A stretch of 64,000 nucleotides of DNA from Temnothorax longispinosus (GCF_030848805.1 NC_092362.1:10458157-10522156), one strand, 5' to 3'; shown: positions 31,670 to 45,199, counted from the stretch's first letter. Made by a program: numbers and translations. Notes: generated by a model from the letters alone, not told the origin.

Positions 31670-31877
31670 TAGACCGGGAGCCCGCGAACAAAATTTCTGT
31701 CAAATCTTATTCACCGCCATATTAATAGAATTAGTTGTTTTAATCGAGTAAGAAATGATATTGGCGAGGTCGGTCAGCGGTACATAAATGCAGAAAATTA
31801 TAACAAACATGTAATTTTTGAACGTGTCCTTGTCAAATCTTATTCACCTTGAAACTTGTTTGCTAGTTAGTTTTTAA

Positions 31878-32327
31878 GGACGTTCTCTCGTCCTTATACT
31901 AGAGAAAATCGATTTTTTTAGGATTTTCTTGAAACTGTGAATATACGTTAATTTAGGTGTGCTTTATGCGTGGTATAAATTTCAGTACCTCTTCCGGTAT
32001 AAAAAATCAAGATACTGAGCCTCAAAGTTTCAAAACAAAATTTTTAAATTTAATTTTTTTTAGTTTTGGCATTTTTTCCTTATAAACTCGACGAGAGGAG
32101 CAACTTTGGTCCTCTTGACCAACCTCGTATCTCTTACCGTTTGGCCTGGAAAACCTTTTCATTAGTAAAAGTTGAAACTTTGAGGCTCAGTATCTTGATT
32201 TTTTATACCGGAAGAGGTACTGAAATTTATACCACGTATAAAGCATACCTAAATTAACGTATATTTACAGTTTCAAGAAAATCCTAAGAAAATCGATTTT
32301 CTCTAGTATAAAGACGAGAGAACGTCC
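31878..32327. mobile_element. 450-bp foldback element, TTAA duplication
   Basis: Arms of about 170 bases begin GGACGTTCTCTCG and include ATACCGGAAGAGGTACTGAA and its inverse. TTAA flanks both sides (31874-31877, 32328-32331). The equivalent place in the opposite module (near 45565) has a single TTAA and no insert, which proves the empty site. The TTAA duplication suggests piggyBac-type mobilisation. Non-coding. Confidence 0.9.
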
Positions 32328-32565
32328 TTAATAGATAATTTATGAAAAAACGTTTCTTACACCTGGCAAGCGGGACAAAATTGTTCTTCCAGATTGTAAG
32401 ATTGTAACAATGTAATATTTCACGAGGGTGATGTCAAATATTATTCACTTTAAAATTTATATGAGAGGTAAGTTTGAACTATAAATAATACGAAAAAAAA
32501 AAATTCTTACGGCTTGAACGCGGACCAAACGAGTTCTTACACTACTCTGAAACTAAAAATTAAGA

Positions 32566-35295
32566 ACAAAATAAGAAGCTTCCTTCGCCAGTAAATAAAT
32601 ACAAAACAAAAGTCGTTTTTGTTCGACCCAACTGGCCAAATAATTAATATATTTAAAATTCACAACGTTTCAACCGCAATTTCGGTCCTTCTCAAGTGAT
32701 TCATCAAGCTATGCATCCTCAAAAACCGCGTACAGAATATCAATTACGTCGCTGACATCGTGCCCTAACCACATCATGCACACGTAAAGGTAAAAAAGTG
32801 AAATAAACTCACGATAGTCAAAAAGATAAAACGCTCAGAAGTCATAAAATAAAAAGTAAGAATAAAATTGAATTGTTAAGTTACAAATAATGTACAAAGT
32901 AAAATGAAAGGCTTACATATTCTGTGCGTCAAAACGGAAAATGAGAACGGTAGCGCAGAACGAAGAAACGTCGCAAGCCATAACTGCGAACACATCAGTA
33001 CAGCGTGACAGACGAAGTCATACTACGACCGATACATAACAAATAAATAGATGTGTTCACAGGTGGAAACGAGCAGAACAAAAGTGTAAATTAGGTGACG
33101 CCAATCACACGGTTGTAATTCGCGGGCAGACTTTCTGTGTCTTTTTGAAGATTGATTGCGCAATCGCATTTTTTAATAAAAAACAGAAAAAATAAGATGA
33201 TTGATTTGCTTAATGATAGTTTGACTTACAAAAAACTTAAGAATGATCCCACTAGACGGATAACATCTAAAATTAATAACTTGGCAAAGTCTTGGTTTAG
33301 CAAGGGCATTATCAGTGAACAATTATTTAAGCATTTGAATTGTACCAATGGGAACCTCCCACGTTGTTACGGGCTTCCGAAGATTCACAAGGATGGCTCA
33401 CCATTACGAATTATTGTTTCTACTTTAGGGAGTCCACTATACAACATGGCTTATTTTTTACACATCTTAGAAAAATCTGTCTCTAAACCGAAGTCATATA
33501 TTAAAGACGGTTGGTCTTTTGTTGAATTGATTAGTGACGTAGGGATTGGGGAGGATGATGTTTTGATCTCTTTGGATGTCGCGTCTCTTTTCACTAACAT
33601 CCCTAAAGACCTTGTTTTGAGAGCGATTGAATGGAGGTGGAATCACATCTCTAAAGAGACGAAGCTCAGCCGTCCTCAATTCTTGTCAGCTGTGGACTTG
33701 ATTCTTAGTTCCACTAGTTTTTCTTTTGACGGTCAAATATATGAGCAAATCTTCGGAAGTCCGATGGGTTCCCCTCTCTCTCCGATTTTAGCGGATATTG
33801 TCATGGAGGACCTTGAGACGCATTGTTTGCAATTGCTCAGTTTTCATATTTCCTTTTTCAAAAGATACGTTGATGACATTTTCGCGATTGTTCCTAGATC
33901 TGGTATTGACGAGTTTTGACTTAGAGTTTTCAATAGTTATCACACCAGATTAAAATTTACATTTGAAACAGAAAAGAATAGTTCTCTAAGTTTTCTTGAC
34001 ACAACAGTGATTCGAGAAGGGACTGTGTTGGACTTGCTTACGAATTGGTACCGAAAACCCACCTTTTCGGGGCGATACATAAACTATTTTTCGAATCACC
34101 CTCTTAAATACAAAATTAATATTATACGTAATCTTGTTGACCGAGCTATTCTTTTATCTGACGTACGTTTTCATAAGTCTAATCTAATTGAAATAAAAAA
34201 GATTCTTTCAAATAATTGTTATCCAACAAAATTAATTAACAAGTACATTAACATCAGGCTTAACGAGTTACAGACACGTCATAACAACAATAATAGTTCT
34301 AGCAGTAACAATGTAGCCCGAGATCCTCGAAAATTTATCACTATACCGTATATTAAGGGTCTCAGTGACGGTGTTGGCCGTACAATACGTGATGCAGAAT
34401 TTAAGGTTCTCCTCACCATTCCGAAAAAGTTGGATTGTATTATTAGAAGGGGGAAGGATATGCTACCGAATCTTAAGCAAACGGAGTTAATATATGAGAT
34501 TGATTGTGCTAATTGCAACGCTGCATATATCGGTCAAACAAAAAGGCACCTAGAGACACGTGTTAAGGAACATTTCTGTGATATTAGGAAGAATAGTGAT
34601 AATCATTCTGTGGTTAGTAAGCACCGTTTCACGCATAACCACGATTTCAATTGGCAACAACTAAAAATTTTATATAAGGAGCGACACTTTAAGAAACGAG
34701 AAATCTCTGAGATGTTTTTTATTAAAAAATGCGATTGCGCAATCAATCTTCAAAAAGACACAGAAAGTCTGCCCGCGAATTACAACCGTGTGATTGGCGT
34801 CACCTAATTTACACTTTTGTTTTGCTCGTTTCCACCTGTGAACACATCTATTTATTTGTTATGTATCGGTCATAGTATGACTTCGTCTGTCACGCTGTAC
34901 TGATGTGTTCGCAGTTATGGCTTGCGACGTTTCTTCGTTCTGCGCTACCGTTCTCATTTTCCGTTTTGACGCATAGAATATGTAAGCCTTTCATTTTACT
35001 TTGTACATTATTTATAACTTAACAATTCAATTTTATTCTTACTTTTTATTTTATGACTTCTGAGCGTTTTATCTTTTTGACTATCGTGAGTTTATTCCAC
35101 TTTTTTAGCTTTACGTGTGCATGATGTGGTAAGGGCACGATGTCAGCGACGAAATTGATATTCTGTACGCGGTTTTTGAGGATGCATAGCTTGATGAATC
35201 ACTTGAGAAGGACCGAAATTGCGGTTGAAACGTTGTGAATTTTAAATATATTAATTATTTGGCCAGTTGGGTCGAACAAAAACAACTTTTGTTTT
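32566..35295 (+). mobile_element. Penelope-like retroelement with inverted terminal repeats
   Basis: The element is flanked by an 11-base direct duplication AAAAATTAAGA (32555-32565, 35296-35306). Its ends are long inverted repeats: about 32610-33182 and 34704-35285, so the left arm includes a reverse copy of the last 35 or so codons of the gene. Inverted terminal repeats of this kind are known in Penelope elements. The body encodes reverse transcriptase plus a GIY-YIG endonuclease. It is inserted within the terminal repeat of the Academ-like element, whose repeat resumes at 35307 with GTGCCCACGACGCTC. Confidence 0.9.
33152..34807 (+). pseudogene. Penelope reverse transcriptase / GIY-YIG endonuclease
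   Basis: One frame of about 550 codons interrupted by a single TGA at 33917-33919. Reverse-transcriptase blocks in order: CYGLPKIHKDGSPLR, ISLDVASLFTNIP, FGSPMGSPLSPILADIVME and RYVDDIFAIV (catalytic Asp pair). After the stop the frame continues with SLSFLDTTVI, then WYRKPTFSGRYINYFSNHP. The C-terminal endonuclease reads YEIDCANCNAAYIGQTKRHL with the conserved Arg-x(3)-HF downstream. The N-terminus is cut by the left inverted repeat, so the protein is shorter than the usual 750-850 residues. The retroelement copies itself using an EN-cut end as primer. Confidence 0.9.
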
Positions 35296-35639
35296 AAAAA
35301 TTAAGAGTGCCCACGACGCTCTTTTGCTGCAGTGCGCACATGGTAATTTTCCTTTAATGTAGTACGTTAGTATATAAATCGGGTTTGTCACTTACGAACA
35401 TGCAAAATAGATGAACAATAAAATGTGGAATATTTTTTCATTGTATATTATTCATTTTTTTTTATTAAAGTAATACGTATAATGTATAAAATCAAATATT
35501 CTGAATCTCATCGTTACTGTCTGAATTCTCAGAGGAGGAGTTCAAATTGATATCTGAATCATTTAATTCTAAGTCGTTCATAGAATGACCGATTTCATCT
35601 CGTCATCCATTTCCTCTGATTGATCTGAAATTATATAAT

Positions 35640-38600
35640 TCATGAATATTTGCTAAGAATTGTAGAGAAATCAATTTTAAATAACAATACAATACCTTCA
35701 TTTTCTTCATTCGGATTCTCCACGACGATGTCGTCGATACTTATTGGCATTTGATCGCCTTCAAACCATTTGAAGGAGCATGTGTCCTCCTCTAATTTCC
35801 AACCATACTCTTCCATCATGAGATGATTTATCTGCTGTCTGTGCGCGTTTCGCCAAATGTTTGCAATATAGATGGATCTCAGAATGTGTTGTTTTAATTC
35901 TGCTTTGCTAGGAGGTAGCACTGACCCATCAAAGTTTTTTTTCGTCATTTTGAAAATGTTCTCTTTATCACTTAATTTATAAGTTTTACAAAAAGCCGCA
36001 ACTCTCGCTTCATTAATACATTTTAGTTGACAATAACCGTAAATTTTACATACATACTCTTCGAAAGCTACAATTGAGGTGTCAATGTTCAACTCGGTGA
36101 CGCTACAAAAAGTCTGAATGAATTTTTTATTTCTCTCGAGCACTTTTAAGAGTCGACTTTTGCCTTTTCTGAAAAAAGCAGGGTTAAAATCACACCCAGT
36201 TAGAGCATGGAAGGTAGGCAGCGTTAAACATAATTCACTTCCTAAAACTTGAAATAATTTGTTGACGTCAATAAATCGCTGCTTTTTCCCAACGCTAACA
36301 TGCATGTGAATCTTAATCCCTGCTTTTACGTGCATCATATTACCTAACTTTATAATCAAAACGTCTGTATCAGAACATCTTATGGGGACATTAGCCTCTT
36401 CTGTTAATTGACAGACATGAAAAACTATTTTCGTATCCGCCTCTTCATGCAGAGGACAGGATAACGCGTCAACTTGAGTTACGAGCATTTCATGGTTAAT
36501 GCTTTCATATAACGATAACATTTATCAAAATTTAAATACAGTACTTTATTGTCTATGAAAGCTGCTAAGTCATTTGATGCCCAGTCTTTAATAAAAAATT
36601 CTACGAGTGCCTGTTTGAAATAAACATTCTTCAGTTCCACAAAGAAATCTGTTTTTCGCGTTTGATCCCTACTGCGGATAGTGTAGGGCTGCTTTTTATG
36701 AACACCTCTCAAAGATTGTTCGTAATCTTTAATTGATGGCGAGAAATATCTGTCAAATGTTATTATAATAGTCCGAGCTGTTGTTCTCATGAGGCTTTGA
36801 AAAATTTTAGCGCTTATATTACCGAAAGTAATTGGAACTTCTTTCATTTGGTGGAGCAAAAAAAAACCATCGTGAATGATGATATCCGTTCCTTCCGGAG
36901 GTTCGCTTGGAGATCTTTTTTCAAACATTTGCATTAGAGTAGCCTTCTCAGTTTTACATATAGACCCATCGAGGTGACAAAGGGCTAGTGGAATTGGCGT
37001 CAAAGGGTATGCTAATACTTTATCAATGTCAAGTGTTTTTTCGAGAGAAATTCTCAGTAACTGACCAAACAAATCTCTTTGTAATTGCAACTGTGTCACT
37101 TTAGAATTTTGTTTTTTAAATTTACGTAAGTCAGCAAAAGTAAAATACTTATTTCGTGAACTAGCTAGCTCAAATCTACCTGCATCCAATGAACATTCTT
37201 CAATAAATTTTAGTTGCAATTCTTCACCTTTACTATGAACATTTAACAAACAATCAGCAATATTATCATAGCTGTTGCAGCTGCTCCCGTAGAAATATTA
37301 AATAATTCGTCTTTATCGAGATCGTTAGAAAAAGGATTAATAGTGTTTTTTATTGTAAATATAAGTTTCTGAATGTGAGATAAATATTAATTACTCTGTA
37401 TTTCTTCACATCATTTGTTACGTCCTGCTTTTCCAGGAGACCGCATTCATTCATTACGTGCCTAATAATTTTTGTACGCAGACTGTGACTACGAGCCCAA
37501 CGTTGACGCGCCGCTATAGAATTACTCGAATGAACAATCTCTGTCAATTTACTGGTTGCATCGGAATTTATCGTCTGTTCCAATGTAAGATCTATTGGCT
37601 GTCTAGAAAAAGGCTTATCTGTTCGTTTTATTCCAAAAAAAACTGTTTTCAAACTCTTCGCGTAAGCCAAGGTGCGTTTCATCTACTTTTAGTAAATTAT
37701 CCAAATATTTCACTAGGTAGCGAGCATAGTTCTGTTGATTGAAAAAGAAAAAGAAATTTGCGATTTTAGGCAGCACACTCATGAACAATTTGAGATCAGT
37801 TCTTCTCACACCTGCATTCATAATCATATAATTATCTATCGCTTGTGTATAAAGTGCATAATACTGTGGGGTTTTGCCACGACGACCTAAAAGAGTTTGC
37901 TTTTTATACTTTTCGTATTTATCAATCAATTGTAGTACCGCATTTTTATCAATCATAGGATTCTCAGATGTGTGCTTGGTAAAATCAATAATATATTTGC
38001 TTGATATCGTCAGAAATGTCTAGATTTTCATCAGAGAGGAAACGTTCGAAATGTAATATTTCAAAAACTAAACCAAGCAACTGGTGTAAATATTTGCACC
38101 TACTGAATTTTCCTGTGATCAATCCGTTAACAGATCCATTAGCTATCAAACCGCAATCAACGAGAATGTTGGAAATTCCGCAATTATTAATGTACTTTCC
38201 TGTGGCCTTAAAATATGCCATCTCTACATGAAATTCGCCTAAATAAATGAATATTTCGTTATACATTGGTGCTTTTTTACTCTGAATTCGCATAGCCTCT
38301 TTTGCAACCGCTAAATCATACGTAACCTGAATATACTTTTGGCCACATTCGTTTTTTATCTTTAAGCAATGATCGAGTGTTAATTTAACAACAGCGATGC
38401 TGGTCGGAGACTCGTTAATAGTTGTTAAGTATGAAATAATTTGTTTTTTACCAAGATCTTTGAAAATAATGCTATTATATCCTACTCACATGAGAATATT
38501 TGCTAATTGTAAATAATGCGATAACATCCACGAAAATTTTACATCTGTCATAGATTTCATAGAGTATGGTAAAATTACGCGTTCAGCGGCAGCAGGTGAT

Positions 38601-40555
38601 AACAAAGTTTCATGTAATTTTGGCTTTTTCAAGTACGGTTCAATATCAAATGTCACGGCATCTAGAGTTCGTCGTCTTTTTTACTTTTCGGTTCATTAGA
38701 ATCATTTGAAAAATCAGAAATCGAGTGAACATCAGAATCAAAACGCTCAGTTGTAGCTACAACGTTGTCATCAATATTCTGAAAAATAATCCCGACAGTG
38801 TCATGTAACGTATCTTTACCTGAACTAGTCTCTACAAATCTATCAAAATTGTTAAAAGCGACACCCGTAGACAAATTAGGTACGCGGCGTACATCTTCGG
38901 GGCATAATTCGTTTGCATTCATGCTAGTGAACGTTGCCTCCGTTTCAATCCCTTCAAGGACGCTGTAGCTACAGCAGTGGCCGAATTTATTAATCATGTT
39001 GATAACTTTTTTGCTGTTTGTCAAACTTTTTAGAGCGAGGCCGAGCGTTATGTGTTTAGACGTTTTTATTCGGCCTTTCTGTACAGAAAAAATCATGTCT
39101 TGACACGCCCTTAATCAAATTTTCCAGTGTATAATTTTCTGACATTTTTGTTACAGGCATACTCAATATATCATTTCGTAACTGTTGAGCTGCTCTGCGA
39201 ATTTCATTGTCATTTTTAATCTGAGGTAGATCGGTTTCCAAAATAGTGGCACCATATGGCACCACAACTTTGGTATTTTTCACAAAACGGATTGCAATTT
39301 GTCGTTTAAAAGTACTCAATAATCTTTTTTCTAAATATCGTGTGTTACATTCATTTTCAGAATCTACTGCGTGCAATCGCTTTAACTCATCACTGAATAA
39401 AGTTTTTAGATATGACAAAAAAAAACTCTGCTTATTAATAATTATTATATTTACTCGTACAAATTCAGCAACGACAGAAAATGCTTCTTTGTTTATATGT
39501 CGAATGTGATGCCATTCAGTTTGTTCCTTTTTAGCTATACGAATTAATCGCAATGTATTTTTGAATGATATTTTACATAACCGATGGTAAAAAATATGTT
39601 TACTATTCTCTCCAATTCGTGAAATAATATCGAGCTTGCCTAACTCTATTGCCATCGATTTTAAACTGCCTATTATTTCTGAATTCGAACACAATGTAGC
39701 ATCGTACAACCGACCTTTAATTTTCTTTCGTTTCGTATTGCATAATGCACATAATCCACTGTCGTCAGTAGTGCCATCGTCATCTACCTCGATTTTATTT
39801 TTGTCCAAGATTTCTTTGTTTTCCTCATGAGCACTATCAGACGGTTGCGCATCACTCGTACATTCGATATTGTCATTGCTGAAAAAATATTATAAATCAT
39901 TCAATGCATGCATGTATACATTAAATTATGTCATGAACAATTTTGATACTTAAACAAATAATTCTCTGATTCTTACCTGGATTCCAAATCAAGTGTATCA
40001 TCATCGCTAGGCACTTGTACCCTTTCGGAACATTCTATACTTTCGGAGTTATAAAAAATCCATACGTAATTTTTATTAAACACCGTTTTTCGACGTAAAA
40101 AGAATAGTTCACTTTTTGCTAGCGCGTATAAACTCTGTATTTCAAATGTATACAAGGACAAATTCGTGAAAATAAAAGCTAACCGTTGTATTCGAATTGT
40201 CAGGTGAACGACCCTCTGTTTACGCAACACACGTGAAATTTTACTTATAAACGAATTAAACTTACCCTCTAGAAGTTGATGCAACTCCTTCGTCAATTTC
40301 ACGAGATGTCGATTGCTGTGGTTCAATTTTTGCATCTTTTTTATATTTATTATTTAATGCAGTGAAACTTTGATAGCAAGCGGAATGATATCCTTTACTG
40401 GAACTACTAATTTTTGGTAGCGTCACATTCGAAAATTTTAACTTGTACTCTTTCCGAATATTTAAAATCGGTGCACACTTGTCTAATTTTTCGTTTGTAA
40501 AATCGAGAATTTTTTGAGACCTCTTGCCGCAGAAAACACAAATTTTCTTCGACAT
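35640..40555 (-). pseudogene. Academ-like transposase with XPG/FEN-type nuclease
   Basis: Read from 40555 downward. Two small Cys/His modules come first (CVFCGK...YHSACYQSF at 40262-40555; CALCNTKR...YHRLCKISF at 39056-39883), each ending at or starting from clear splice signals. Next come HCCSYSVLEGIETE and FNNFDRFVETSSGKDTLHDT (38662-39096), then 37985-38293, 37615-37956 and 37350-37682. The nuclease region starts in 36479-37249 (IITFDRYFSPSIKDYEQSLR) and ends in 35640-36521 with HEEADTKIVFHV, CSDTDVLIIKLG and LTGCDFNPAFFRKGKSR, the acidic residues of an XPG/FEN-like fold. Frames change near 39075, 38640, 37640 and 36500, so the copy is broken. I recognise the family as the common 'LTGCD' transposase; its assignment to Academ is from memory. 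Confidence 0.75.
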
Positions 40556-40818
40556 ATTTCACAAGAATATGTGTTTCTCTCACAACAGACACGAGAAGAA
40601 TACGGTTCATAAGTGACAAACTCGATTTGTATACTAACATTAGAGGAAAATTACCGTGTGCGCACTGCAGCAAAAGAGCGTCGTGGGCGATGTTTTTAGT
40701 TTCAGAACAGTGTAAGAACTCGTTTGGTCCGCGTTCAAGCCGTAAGAATTTTTTTTTATATTATTTATAGTTCAAACTTACCTCTCATATAAATTTCAAA
40801 GTGAATAATATTTGACAT

Positions 40819-41082
40819 TGTTGAGATTATTCGAATATATAAATACATGTACAACGAATATATGTACAACGATTATCGATTTCGATTATCGATCTCGACG
40901 TGACCGATCGCGCACATACTTTCCTCTCTTAACTACACACACTCTCTGTTCCTTTTTTCGACAACGCTCTCAGGCTCCTGTACGTAGCAACAGACCTTCT
41001 TAATAAAGACTATTGAGCATAAGATAAAAGGTATGTGCACTCATTTAGTGGCCCAAAAGTCCTGCCCTGATAGCTCGCAATA
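40819..41082 (+). repeat. 5' LTR of copia element
   Basis: 264 bases starting TGTTGAG, with a TATATAAATA promoter-like box at about 40838 and an AATAAAG polyadenylation signal near 41001. It is identical, as read, to the 3' LTR, implying very recent insertion. Confidence 0.95.
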
Positions 41083-41096
41083 GGTTATGGGCCCAG
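41083..41096 (+). promoter_or_regulatory. Primer-binding site of copia element
   Basis: GGTTATGGGCCCAG lies directly after the LTR. It is complementary to the anticodon-stem region of initiator methionine tRNA, the internal tRNA fragment used by Drosophila copia and relatives. Confidence 0.85.
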
Positions 41097-41159
41097 ATAA
41101 GTCGTAAAGTACGAGAAAACTAAAGCAAAGTTTATAAAAGGTGCGGCACGTGGGCAACT

Positions 41160-44100
41160 TTGAGGTTAACCATGACGGAGCATATACGGTCAAGCATAAC
41201 TAAATTAAACGGCGAAAACTACCAAGTATGGAAGTTCAAAATGGAACTCCTTCTTATTAGAGAAGAATTGTGGGATCAAATTAGCTCGACTATGCCAACT
41301 GATGTTACGCAGGCCGCGGCATGGAAGAAAAGGGACGATAAGGCTCGATTCACAATAGGCTTGCTGGTAGAGGATTCACAGCTTATGCACATTCGTAAGG
41401 CAACAACAGCGAAACAGGTATGGGACTCTCTCAAGAACTACCATGAAAAATCTACATTAACCAGTAAAGTATATCTGCTGAGACAAATTTGTAATTTAAA
41501 GTTAGCGGAGACTGGAAATATGGAACAGCATATAACTATTATGCAAGATCTGGTTGATAAACTCACTGCGCTTGGTGAGGAAATAAAAGATCACCTTTTT
41601 GTAGCCATGTTGCTGAGTAGTCTTCCAGAAACTTACAGTACTCTGATTACAGCTCTCGAGAGTAGACCCGAAGCAGAGCTCACACTCGATTTAGTCAAAG
41701 GGAAGTTGCTTGACGAATACAAAAGGCGCAAAGGAGTCCCAGACTCAAGCGAAGACAGTACAGCGTTGAGAGCATCGCAGAAAAGCAGTAGCATGACCAG
41801 CGGAGGCGAAAAATCATGCTATTTCTGTCACAAGCAAGGACACTTCAAGCAGGACTGCATAAAATACAAGAAGTGGAAGGCAAAAAAGGAAAAAGGAGAA
41901 AAAGCAAACCAGGTTGACGCAGAAGAGGAACAATCAGGATTCATATGTTTCAGCGTTCATCAATATAAGGGACAAAGGAACACGTGGTACATAGACTCAG
42001 GAGCCACGAGCCATATGACGAGAAGCAAAACATTTTTTAACGTTTTGGAGTTAAAAAAGCTGCCGGACGTGACACTAGCGAACGGAATAAGGGCTAAAGT
42101 GGCAGGAATCGGCTCAGGCGTCATGAGATGCATGGATGGAAATAAAAGGAAGATAAATGTCAGACTAAACGATGTCTTATTCGTACCGGACCTGACTGAA
42201 AGTTTGTTGTCGGTGAGAAAATTAGCGGAAAGAGGCTTGACAGTGCAATTCAAGGATAAGGAGTGCAGGATCGTTAAAGATAACGTTGTGGTGGCAATGG
42301 CAGCTCTCTCATCGAACATGTACGCGTTAGAAGCAATGCCCATGGCAATGGCTGCGAAACAGGTCTCGCATACAGAAAATTGTCAACACACTTGGCATCG
42401 AAGGTTCGGGCACAGGAACATACAAGATGTACAGCTGCTCCAGGAGAAGAACTTGGTGTCAGGGATCAAGATACAAGACTGCGGGATTCGAGAGGTGTGC
42501 GGATGTTGTGCGAAAGGCAAGTGCACAAGGAATCCATTTCCAAAGGCCACGGAAAACAGAGCGACGCACGCACTAGATCTGGTGCACTCCGACCTATGCG
42601 GCCCCATGCAAACTGCAACACCGAGTGGAAAGCGATACTACATGACGATGATCGACGATTACAGCCGATATACGGAAGTATATTTTTTGAAGAACAAGTC
42701 AGAAGCAGTCGAACACATTAGAAAGTATATACGATATGTGAAGAATAAATTCGGCAAAGTTCCGAATGTGATAAGGTCTGATAACGGACGTGAATACGTC
42801 AATAAGGATATCAAGCGACTATTCGCCGAAGAGGGAATACGTGGACAGTATACAGCTCCTTACACGCCGGAACAAAATGGAGTCGCAGAGAGAAAGAACC
42901 GGACGCTTATGGAGGCAGCAAGATGCATGCTGATCGACGCGGGTATGGACAAGAGGTACTGGGCAGAAGCAGTCAACGCGGCAAACTTCTTGCAGAATAT
43001 TTTACCCAGCAGAATAATAAAAAAGACGCCGTATGAATTATGGAATAAGCAAAAGGCGGACGTCGGTGGTCTGCAAATCTTTGGCTCTAAGGGATACACA
43101 CACGTACCAAAAGAAAAAAGAAGGAAACTCGAAGATAAAGCTATCTTGCTTACTTTCGTGGGCTACTCGATGGAATCTAAAGCCTACCGGATGTTAGACA
43201 AAAGGACAAATCAGATTATCATCAGCCGTGATGTTAAGTTCGACGAAGACTACTCAAAGGACACTGAGCATGACATCCAACAGGAAAGGAAGACGGAAAA
43301 AACAACCATCGAAAGAGGAAAAGCAGCCACGAGAGATAAGATGGTACGCTCAACAGAGGCCGAAATAAGTCTCGAAGATAGACCACAAGACTCACACGAG
43401 GACCTCAAAGGAGTCGAGGATGAACATGAGGTCAGCGAACCTGAAGAATTGAGCGAATCTACATTTGAAGACTCAGTTGACACAATAGATTTGACGTACG
43501 AGTACAAAGGATCAACGAAAGAACTGCCAAATGTAGCCACGAGACAATCAGAAAGAGCAACAAAGGGACAGCCTCCAGAAAGATTCGAGCACTCAGCAAG
43601 AACCGTGAAGAGCACGATAGGAGAATATCAGGAACCAAGGAATCGAAGTGAAGCACTCAGCGGACCCGAACGTAGACAGTGGATACAAGCCATGGTCGAG
43701 GAACTACAGTCACTCAAAAAAAACCAAACATGGGAACTAACTGAACTACCTCAGGGACGAAAAGCGGTCGGCTGCAAATGGGTCTTTAAACGGAAACGAA
43801 ATGCAGAGACGGGAATTTTGAAATACAAAGCGCGACTCGTCGCGCAAGGATTCAGCCAGAAATACGGAACTGATTACGATGAGGTGTTCGCGCCAGTGGT
43901 CAGAGGAGAGACACTGCGTTTATTACTCACAATCGCTGCCAAGAAAGGACTGCACGTTTACCATTTTGATGGAAAAACGGCTTTTCTCAATGGGAAGCTC
44001 AAAGAAACGATCTTCATGAAGCAGCCCGAGGGATACGTCATCGCTGGAAAAGAACATCTCGTATGCAAACTCACAAAAGGCTTGTATGGGCTGAAGCAAG

Positions 44101-45169
44101 CTGCGAAAGTGTGGAACGAAACACTTCACGAAACAATCATCAAACTGGGATTCAAACAGAGTACAGCAGACCCGTGCCTGTACTCAAAGCAGTCAGCAGA
44201 AGGAATTCAATACATAATTATCTATGTGGACGATATTCTTGTTGCAGGCTCAAACAAACAAGGAATAGACGAAACGGCAAATGGTCTCGAACAGGAGTTC
44301 GAGCTCACACGGCTAGGAGAACTCACTAACTATCTTGGTATCAACGCACGAAAGGATGCAGAGGGCATCTACAGTATCAATCAAGAGCAGTACATCCAAA
44401 AAATCGTTGAAAGATTTGGACTCGAGGAAGCGAAAACATCAAAATCACCCTTGGACGTAGGATACTTGAAAATGGTAGGAGACAAGAAGCCTATGGCAAA
44501 CAGCGACAAATATCAGAAACTCATCGGAGCCCTACTGTATGTGGCGACAATACGCGACCCGACATCGCAGCCAGCGTATCTATCTTAAGTCAACGCGTTA
44601 AACAACCGACTGAGGCCGACTGGACCGAAGCAAAGAGAGTCGTACGGTACCTAAAGGGCACAAAACACCTACGACTGAAACTAGGAGGAAGTTCGAACGG
44701 ACTCGTGGGATACTCCGACACTGACTGGGCAGAAGATGCAACAGATCGCAAATCTCATAGCGGACACTTGTTCCTATACAACGGAGCAGCAATCGCGTGG
44801 TCCTGTAGAAAGCAGTCATGCACAGCCTGGTCAAGTTGCGAAGCAGAGTACATTGCCTTGGCAGAAGCTAGTCGAGAACTAATCTGGATAAGAAGACTTC
44901 TAGAGGACTTCCACGAAACGGCAACCGGAGCAACGAAGGTTTACGAGGACAATCAAAGCGCAATGAAGATGGTTAAAAGCAAAGAGTTTCGAAATCGAAC
45001 CAAACACATTGACACCAAATACCATTTCGTCAGCGATCTAGTCAAAAGAGGAATCGTAGACTTACGTTACTGCCCAACCGAAGAAATGATCGCAGACATG
45101 CTTACAAAGCCTCTGCAACCAATTAAACTGAGAAGACATCGAGAAGGATGCCAACTGGTGGACAAATGA
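41160..45169 (+). pseudogene. copia gag-pol polyprotein with one frameshift
   Basis: The frame 41160-44588 (1142 residues; start may be the second Met, MTEHIRSSI at 41172) carries, in order: gag, a CCHC knuckle (CYFCHKQGHFKQDC), protease (WYIDSGATSHMT), integrase zinc module (HTWHRRFGHRN...CGCCAKGK) and core (DLVHSDLCGPM, VIRSDNGREYVN, YTPEQNGVAERKNRT), then reverse transcriptase (CKWVFKRKRNAETG, FDGKTAFLNG, YGLKQAAKVWN, IIYVDDILVAG). RNase H follows in another frame at 44705-45169 (GYSDTDWAED, SSCEAEYIAL, KHIDTKYHFV, LTKPL). The break is one missing base close to 44550. Otherwise all catalytic residues are present. The product copies the element through a cytoplasmic particle. Confidence 0.95.
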
Positions 45170-45190
45170 AGACGACACAATGTAATCGTT

Positions 45191-45199
45191 GAGGGGGGG
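45191..45199 (+). promoter_or_regulatory. Polypurine tract of copia element
   Basis: GAGGGGGGG immediately precedes the 3' LTR, where plus-strand DNA synthesis is primed in LTR retroelements. Confidence 0.85.

Noticed and set aside
31692..31830. Possible coding continuation after the LINE endonuclease (NLIHRHINRISCF...)
   Set aside because: It lies inside the inserted element between terminal modules 1 and 2; the real LINE continuation is at 46144.
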